Shown here in pieces: positions 60,726 to 64,000 of a stretch of 64,000 bases of DNA. The stretch is from Paenibacillus amylolyticus (GTDB lineage Bacteria > Bacillota > Bacilli > Paenibacillales > Paenibacillaceae), in contig NZ_BCNV01000008.1 in NCBI RefSeq assembly GCF_001570725.1, positions 54,299 to 118,298 on the forward strand, read 5' to 3'. The position numbers were made by a program, and so were the translations under genes. How positions within the stretch are numbered: the stretch's first letter is position 1; each line of letters begins with the position of its first letter. The notes under the pieces were generated by a model. That model had not been told where the DNA came from. It did no database searches and saw only the letters and a program-made list of their open reading frames with translations.

Positions 60726-61460
60726 TTATACTTTAACCGCAGCAATCATCAGAAACATCGGTCTCCGGTTCTCGTGTCTCATGCCTGGAACCTGTTCGAT
60801 CATCTCCAGCGATGGTTTGGATTCAGCCACCTTTTGAATAGCAAACCCCGCCTTAATCAGTTCATTGAGATGTGTTGCCAGTGTGCGATGATATTTAACC
60901 ACATCCTGATTCAGAAATTTCGCCACACGCTTCCCTTCATCTTGGTAATTATCCACGGGCCAGTGCAGGATTTCACCTTCAGGTCCGTAATGCCAATCCT
61001 GCGCAGCGCAAGCGGTGAAGATGGGATGTTCGGAAGATAGTACAAATGTGCCCCCTTCTACGAGACAATCATTGATCTTAGCGTACACCGTGTCTAACCG
61101 TTCAATATAATGCAAAGCAAGTGAACTAATCACAACGTCGAATTGTCCTGGTGCAAAATCAATATCTTCAATTGCCAGCTGCTTGTACTGGATCTGTGGA
61201 TCGTCCGTCATTTCACGAGCACGCTGAAGCATATTTTCAGACAGATCTACACCGATCACTGAACTCGCTTGTTGCTCTCGCGCATACCGGCAGTGCCAAC
61301 CAAAACCACATCCCAAATCCAACACACGCTTGTCCTTCAAATCAGGCAGTAAGGTCTGCAATTCATGCCACTCTCCCGCTGCATCCAACCCTTGAACAGA
61401 ACGAGCCATCTTACTATAGTTTTGGAAAAACTCAGACTCATCGTATTTATTTTGTTTCAT
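60726..61460 (-). CDS. class I SAM-dependent methyltransferase
   Basis: The 244-aa methyltransferase has motif I RVLDLGCGFGWHCRYAREQ, the acidic motif II IGVDLSENMLQRARE, and motif post-II FDVVISSLALHYIERL. It resembles BioC/UbiE-type small-molecule methyltransferases. The substrate is unknown. The ATG at 61460 has GGGAGG; the longer frame to 61535 has no site. It is divergent from the MATE pump. Confidence 0.92.
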   Translation of the reverse strand: MKQNKYDESEFFQNYSKMARSVQGLDAAGEWHELQTLLPDLKDKRVLDLGCGFGWHCRYAREQQASSVIGVDLSENMLQRAREMTDDPQIQYKQLAIEDIDFAPGQFDVVISSLALHYIERLDTVYAKINDCLVEGGTFVLSSEHPIFTACAAQDWHYGPEGEILHWPVDNYQDEGKRVAKFLNQDVVKYHRTLATHLNELIKAGFAIQKVAESKPSLEMIEQVPGMRHENRRPMFLMIAAVKV

Positions 61461-61528
61461 CAAGAGATTCCTCCCGTCATATAAATATCCACCTACTCTA
61501 CCACATAAACGATATTTAAACGTAAAAG

Positions 61529-61558
61529 TTGCCAAGCGAAATCAAGCCGTGTTATCAT
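61529..61558 (+). promoter_or_regulatory. sigma-A promoter of the MATE gene
   Basis: TTGCCA, an 18-base spacer and TATCAT precede the MATE gene. The expected transcription start falls in the first operator at 61561. Confidence 0.5.
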
Positions 61559-61560
61559 AC

Positions 61561-61604
61561 AGAACGAACGTTCAGTATTAATAAATACAGAATGAACATT
61601 CAGT
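61561..61604 (+). promoter_or_regulatory. paired TetR-type operators before the MATE gene
   Basis: AGAACGAACGTTCAGT (61561-61576) and AGAATGAACATTCAGT (61589-61604) are near-identical direct copies, each with a GAACNTTC half-palindrome, spaced 28 bases apart. They lie between the promoter and the start codon. No TetR gene is adjacent. Confidence 0.65.
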
Positions 61605-61622
61605 TTACTAACGGAGGTCATT

Positions 61623-62978
61623 ATGAATACGAATTGGACGCATCCATTGGAAGGGCAAACTGTAGGTAAAGCTTTTATGAGCTACCTCGTGCCTTCCGTA
61701 TTGGGGATGCTGGTAGTTGCTTTTAATTTTATTATCGACGGCATTATGGTTGGACACAAACTGGGTTCTACCGCGATGGCCGGGATCGGCATTGCCTCAC
61801 CTGTCTACACGCTTTTTGTTGCCATGTCGCTTTGGATTGGTATGGGCGGGGCAACCCTGTACTCCAACGCGATGGGTAGAAAAGATATCACATCAGCCAA
61901 ACAAATTTTCACCAAATCCATTATGCTGATTATGCTAGTCACGATAGCCATTGGATATACTGCATTTACGTTCAAAGACAAGCTGGTATTCTCCCTCGGT
62001 GCTAATGCCGAGACCTTCCCGTTTGCTTCGGACTATATGAATATCATGTTGTTGTTCGGGTTTGTCTTCACCATTGAGAATGCGCTCTCTGTTTTTGTAC
62101 GGAATGATGGGAATCCCAACACATCCATGTATGCTCAGATTACATTTGCTGTAGCCAATATCATCATCAATTATATAACACTTTATGTACTCGAATGGGG
62201 TGTACGCGGTGTTGCCCTAGGTACAATCGTGTCGGCATCTCTGGCGCTGCTTGTCCTGTTCACTCACTTTTTCAAAAAAACAAATAATCTCACGTTCACC
62301 CGATTCAAATGGAACAACAAACTGCTGGCTTCCTTGCTGCTCATTGGTTTCCCCAGCTTTCTGGCTGAACTCGGCATGTCGGTCTTCTCTGTCTCTCACA
62401 ATATCTCCATGGACCGCATTGCGGGCACGGATGGCGTAGCATCCTTTACCGTGTTGAACTATATTCATGGTGTAGTACTGTTAGCATTCCTGGGTCTGGC
62501 ATCTGCTGCTCAACCTCTGATCAGCTATTATCACGGTGCGAAACAGATGAACCGGGTACAACAAACGATACGTTTAGCCACCAAAACGGCTTTGGCATGT
62601 GGTCTACTGTTACTGCTTGTTGTTCAAATTGGTGCACCCTATTTCGTGCAAATCTTTGGAAACTTCAGTACCGGCGTAACAGATAATGCCGTCTACGGAT
62701 TACGGATATTTACATTTGCCTATGTATTTATGGGTGTTAACTTTGTCATGAGCACCTATTTCCAATCTGTAGGTAATGCCAAAATGGCCATTTGGATTAC
62801 AGCTGCGCGTGAAATGATCATCATGATTGCGTTGATTGCAATCCTCCCTTCATTCTTTGGTGTCACGGGTGTATGGCTTGCCGTACCACTGTCCGAAATG
62901 CTGGTTCTCGCAACCATAGCCGTATACTATAGAAAACGATCCCTTACGGATCGAATAAACGCGTTGCAGTCTGAATAA
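61623..62978 (+). CDS. MATE family efflux transporter
   Basis: The 451-aa pump has twelve membrane helices in two halves: AFMSYLVPSVLGMLVVAFNFIIDGIMVGHKLGSTAMAGIGIASP is the typical first helix pair. Na+ or H+ drives drug export in this family. The protein resembles the DinF/MepA subgroup. The ATG follows CGGAGG. Its promoter contains paired operators, so expression is probably induced by an unknown compound. It ends in a bidirectional terminator. Confidence 0.94.
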   Translation: MNTNWTHPLEGQTVGKAFMSYLVPSVLGMLVVAFNFIIDGIMVGHKLGSTAMAGIGIASPVYTLFVAMSLWIGMGGATLYSNAMGRKDITSAKQIFTKSIMLIMLVTIAIGYTAFTFKDKLVFSLGANAETFPFASDYMNIMLLFGFVFTIENALSVFVRNDGNPNTSMYAQITFAVANIIINYITLYVLEWGVRGVALGTIVSASLALLVLFTHFFKKTNNLTFTRFKWNNKLLASLLLIGFPSFLAELGMSVFSVSHNISMDRIAGTDGVASFTVLNYIHGVVLLAFLGLASAAQPLISYYHGAKQMNRVQQTIRLATKTALACGLLLLLVVQIGAPYFVQIFGNFSTGVTDNAVYGLRIFTFAYVFMGVNFVMSTYFQSVGNAKMAIWITAAREMIIMIALIAILPSFFGVTGVWLAVPLSEMLVLATIAVYYRKRSLTDRINALQSE

Positions 62979-63075
62979 CGCTCACAGATACCAACGGCAA
63001 CAGATAGCAAATAAATGGAACGTAGATGGAATGTAGGTAGCCCTCAGCCCTCATAATTAATCTAACAAACAAATA

Positions 63076-63123
63076 AAACAAAGCCCTGCACGATCAATAT
63101 AGATCGGTCAGGGCTTTGTTTTA
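63076..63123. terminator. bidirectional terminator
   Basis: AAAACAAAGCCCTG and CAGGGCTTTGTTTT form the base, with an inner GATC/GATC pairing, between convergent genes. Confidence 0.88.
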
Positions 63124-63140
63124 TCCTAAATTAGATGTAA

Positions 63141-63494
63141 TTAGATGCGTATATCAAAACGACCATTGCTGTCTATTGTTGCGTTCGCAATTTCCTTAGG
63201 GGTAGCTACGCCCATTCCATTGGATGTTGGTTGGGCAGGTGGCGCCTCCTTCGTAGCAGTTGTACCGGTTCCTTGAGAGCTTTGCTGTGCAATCTGTGCC
63301 TCAATCTGCTTGATCTGCTGTTCAAGCTGTTTGGTCTTAGTCTCCTTGGTCTTCTCATCGTCCTTGCTGGATTGCACTTTCTCCAATTGAGCCTCAAGCT
63401 TCGTCTTTTGTTTCTCCAAGCTACTTGAATTGTCCGTACTCGAAGATGTCGATATGTAAGATGTAGTGGCACTGGCTGCAGAAGATATATTCAT
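63141..63494 (-). CDS. FlxA-like family protein
   Basis: The 117-aa protein has a Ser/Thr-rich N-terminus, a coiled coil (~25-75: LEKQKTKLEAQLEKVQSSKDDEKTKETKTKQLEQQIKQIEAQIAQ), a Gln/Pro/Thr linker, and an end (ATIDSNGRFDIRI). This is the FlxA-like pattern; the family occurs near flagellar or surface genes, but the function is unknown. The start has GAGGAGGAG. No flagellar genes are in the window. Confidence 0.8.
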   Translation of the reverse strand: MNISSAASATTSYISTSSSTDNSSSLEKQKTKLEAQLEKVQSSKDDEKTKETKTKQLEQQIKQIEAQIAQQSSQGTGTTATKEAPPAQPTSNGMGVATPKEIANATIDSNGRFDIRI

Positions 63495-63713
63495 TATGGT
63501 TCTCCTCCTCTTTACTTGGCTCCACTATACCCTAATCCAATGAGTTGTACGTTAAATTCAACTGAAAGGTTGCTGAACGAGCTAAGAATCAGAAGTTTAT
63601 CGTATTGAAGTATGTATATCAGCATTACTCCATAGTCCAATTTTAATTCTAAGAGTCTTCAGATTAATGAAATATTGATGCTGTCTTATCTATATAGTTA
63701 GTTTAATTATCCG

Positions 63714-63751
63714 CAAAAAAAGACACACTCGATATCATCAAGTGTGTCTTC
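63714..63751 (-). terminator. rRNA operon terminator
   Basis: On the minus strand AAGACACACTTGAT and ATCGAGTGTGTCTT, followed by seven T residues, lie directly after the 5S gene. Confidence 0.9.
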
Positions 63752-63757
63752 CTATTG

Positions 63758-63874
63758 CTTGGCGGCGTCCTACTCTCCCAGGACCCTGCGGTCCAAGTAC
63801 CATCGGCGCTAGAGGGCTTAACGGTCGTGTTCGGGATGGGTACGTGTGGAACCCCTCCGCCATCGCCACCAAAC
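63758..63874 (-). rRNA. rrf: 5S ribosomal RNA
   Basis: On the minus strand the sequence reads TTTGGTGGCGATGGCGGAGG, CCACACGTACCCATCCCGAA, CACGACCGTTAAGCCCTCTA and ends GCCGCCAAGC, which is a complete bacterial 5S rRNA of about 117 bases. It is followed by the terminator at 63714. Confidence 0.97.
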
Positions 63875-63952
63875 GCGGTGCTTACATTTCAGAGATCGTT
63901 CTCTGAAAACTAGATTCGAAACGAAACACGCGAATGATAACTTGCATATTTG

Positions 63953-64000
63953 GATAAGCCCTCGACCGATTAGTACTGGTCAGCTCCATGCATTGCTGCA
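63953..64000 (-). rRNA. rrl: 23S ribosomal RNA, 3' end (partial)
   Basis: On the minus strand ...CTGACCAGTACTAATCGGTC and GAGGGCTTATCC is the conserved 3' end of 23S rRNA. The gene continues beyond the window. No tRNA lies in the ~78-base spacer to the 5S gene. Confidence 0.93.

Overview
The window looks like a chromosomal segment of a Paenibacillus-type firmicute. This is an inference from gene content: a sporulation-type orphan histidine kinase, LipL, a BrxB bacilliredoxin, EcsAB, an SLH-anchored surface protein, strong AGGAGG-type ribosome binding sites, frequent TTG/GTG starts and many U-tailed hairpin terminators. No phage, integrase, intact insertion sequence or CRISPR array is visible. 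The left edge cuts a WYL-domain regulator. The right edge runs into the 3' end of an rRNA operon on the minus strand (5S complete, 23S partial).

Layout. 1-4.5 kb: regulators, an Asp/Glu racemase-fold protein, an AT-rich secreted protein and two very small genes. 4.6-7.8 kb: thiC under a TPP riboswitch, then an IclR regulator. 8-15 kb: a membrane-anchored hydrolase, a two-domain superoxide dismutase and a large SLH/GLUG/FN3 surface protein. 14.6-24.5 kb: mostly housekeeping genes on the minus strand (lipL, folE, a yneF-like gene, HD-GYP, a queG-ogt fusion, signal peptidase, GNAT, mutY, acpS), with sodA on the plus strand behind a CcpA-type cre site. 24.7-33.2 kb: hydrolase, nadE, bacilliredoxin, a KinB-like kinase, an HI0933-type flavoprotein and ecsAB. 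33.4-37 kb: a Doc/AbrB toxin-antitoxin pair beside two adjacent repetitive secreted proteins of unknown role. 37-48 kb: efflux pumps with MarR and MerR regulators, free-methionine-sulfoxide reductase, a TipAS-type regulator, aldehyde dehydrogenase and a universal stress protein. 48-53 kb: SdpI-family protein, a His-rich metal-exporting P-type ATPase with a divergent ArsR/SmtB regulator, and an AI-2E-family permease. 53-63.5 kb: flavin and nitroreductase-type redox genes with ArsR and MarR regulators, a DMSP-lyase-type cupin, an ECF sigma/anti-sigma pair, a methyltransferase, a MATE pump and a FlxA-like protein.

How the genes fit together. The recurring theme is envelope, redox and toxic-compound defence: two superoxide dismutases, bacilliredoxin, fRMsr, NAD(P)H oxidoreductases, five efflux systems and their local regulators. 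Several regulatory circuits can be read from the DNA. They include the riboswitch-terminator before thiC, twin 20-bp palindromes linking a MarR gene to an oxidoreductase gene, hexamer repeats in a MerR promoter, an SmtB-type operator before the metal ATPase, and paired operators before the MATE gene.

Most unusual items: the QueG-HEAT-Ogt fusion, the superoxide dismutase with an N-terminal helical domain, the tandem-repeat secreted protein pair, a ~163-bp imperfect palindrome overlapping the ecsB stop codon, and a family of short intergenic repeats after sodA. No clearly new multi-gene defence or metabolic system was identified; the repetitive protein pair is the best candidate for undescribed biology. 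All function calls come from reading the sequence by eye, without database searches.
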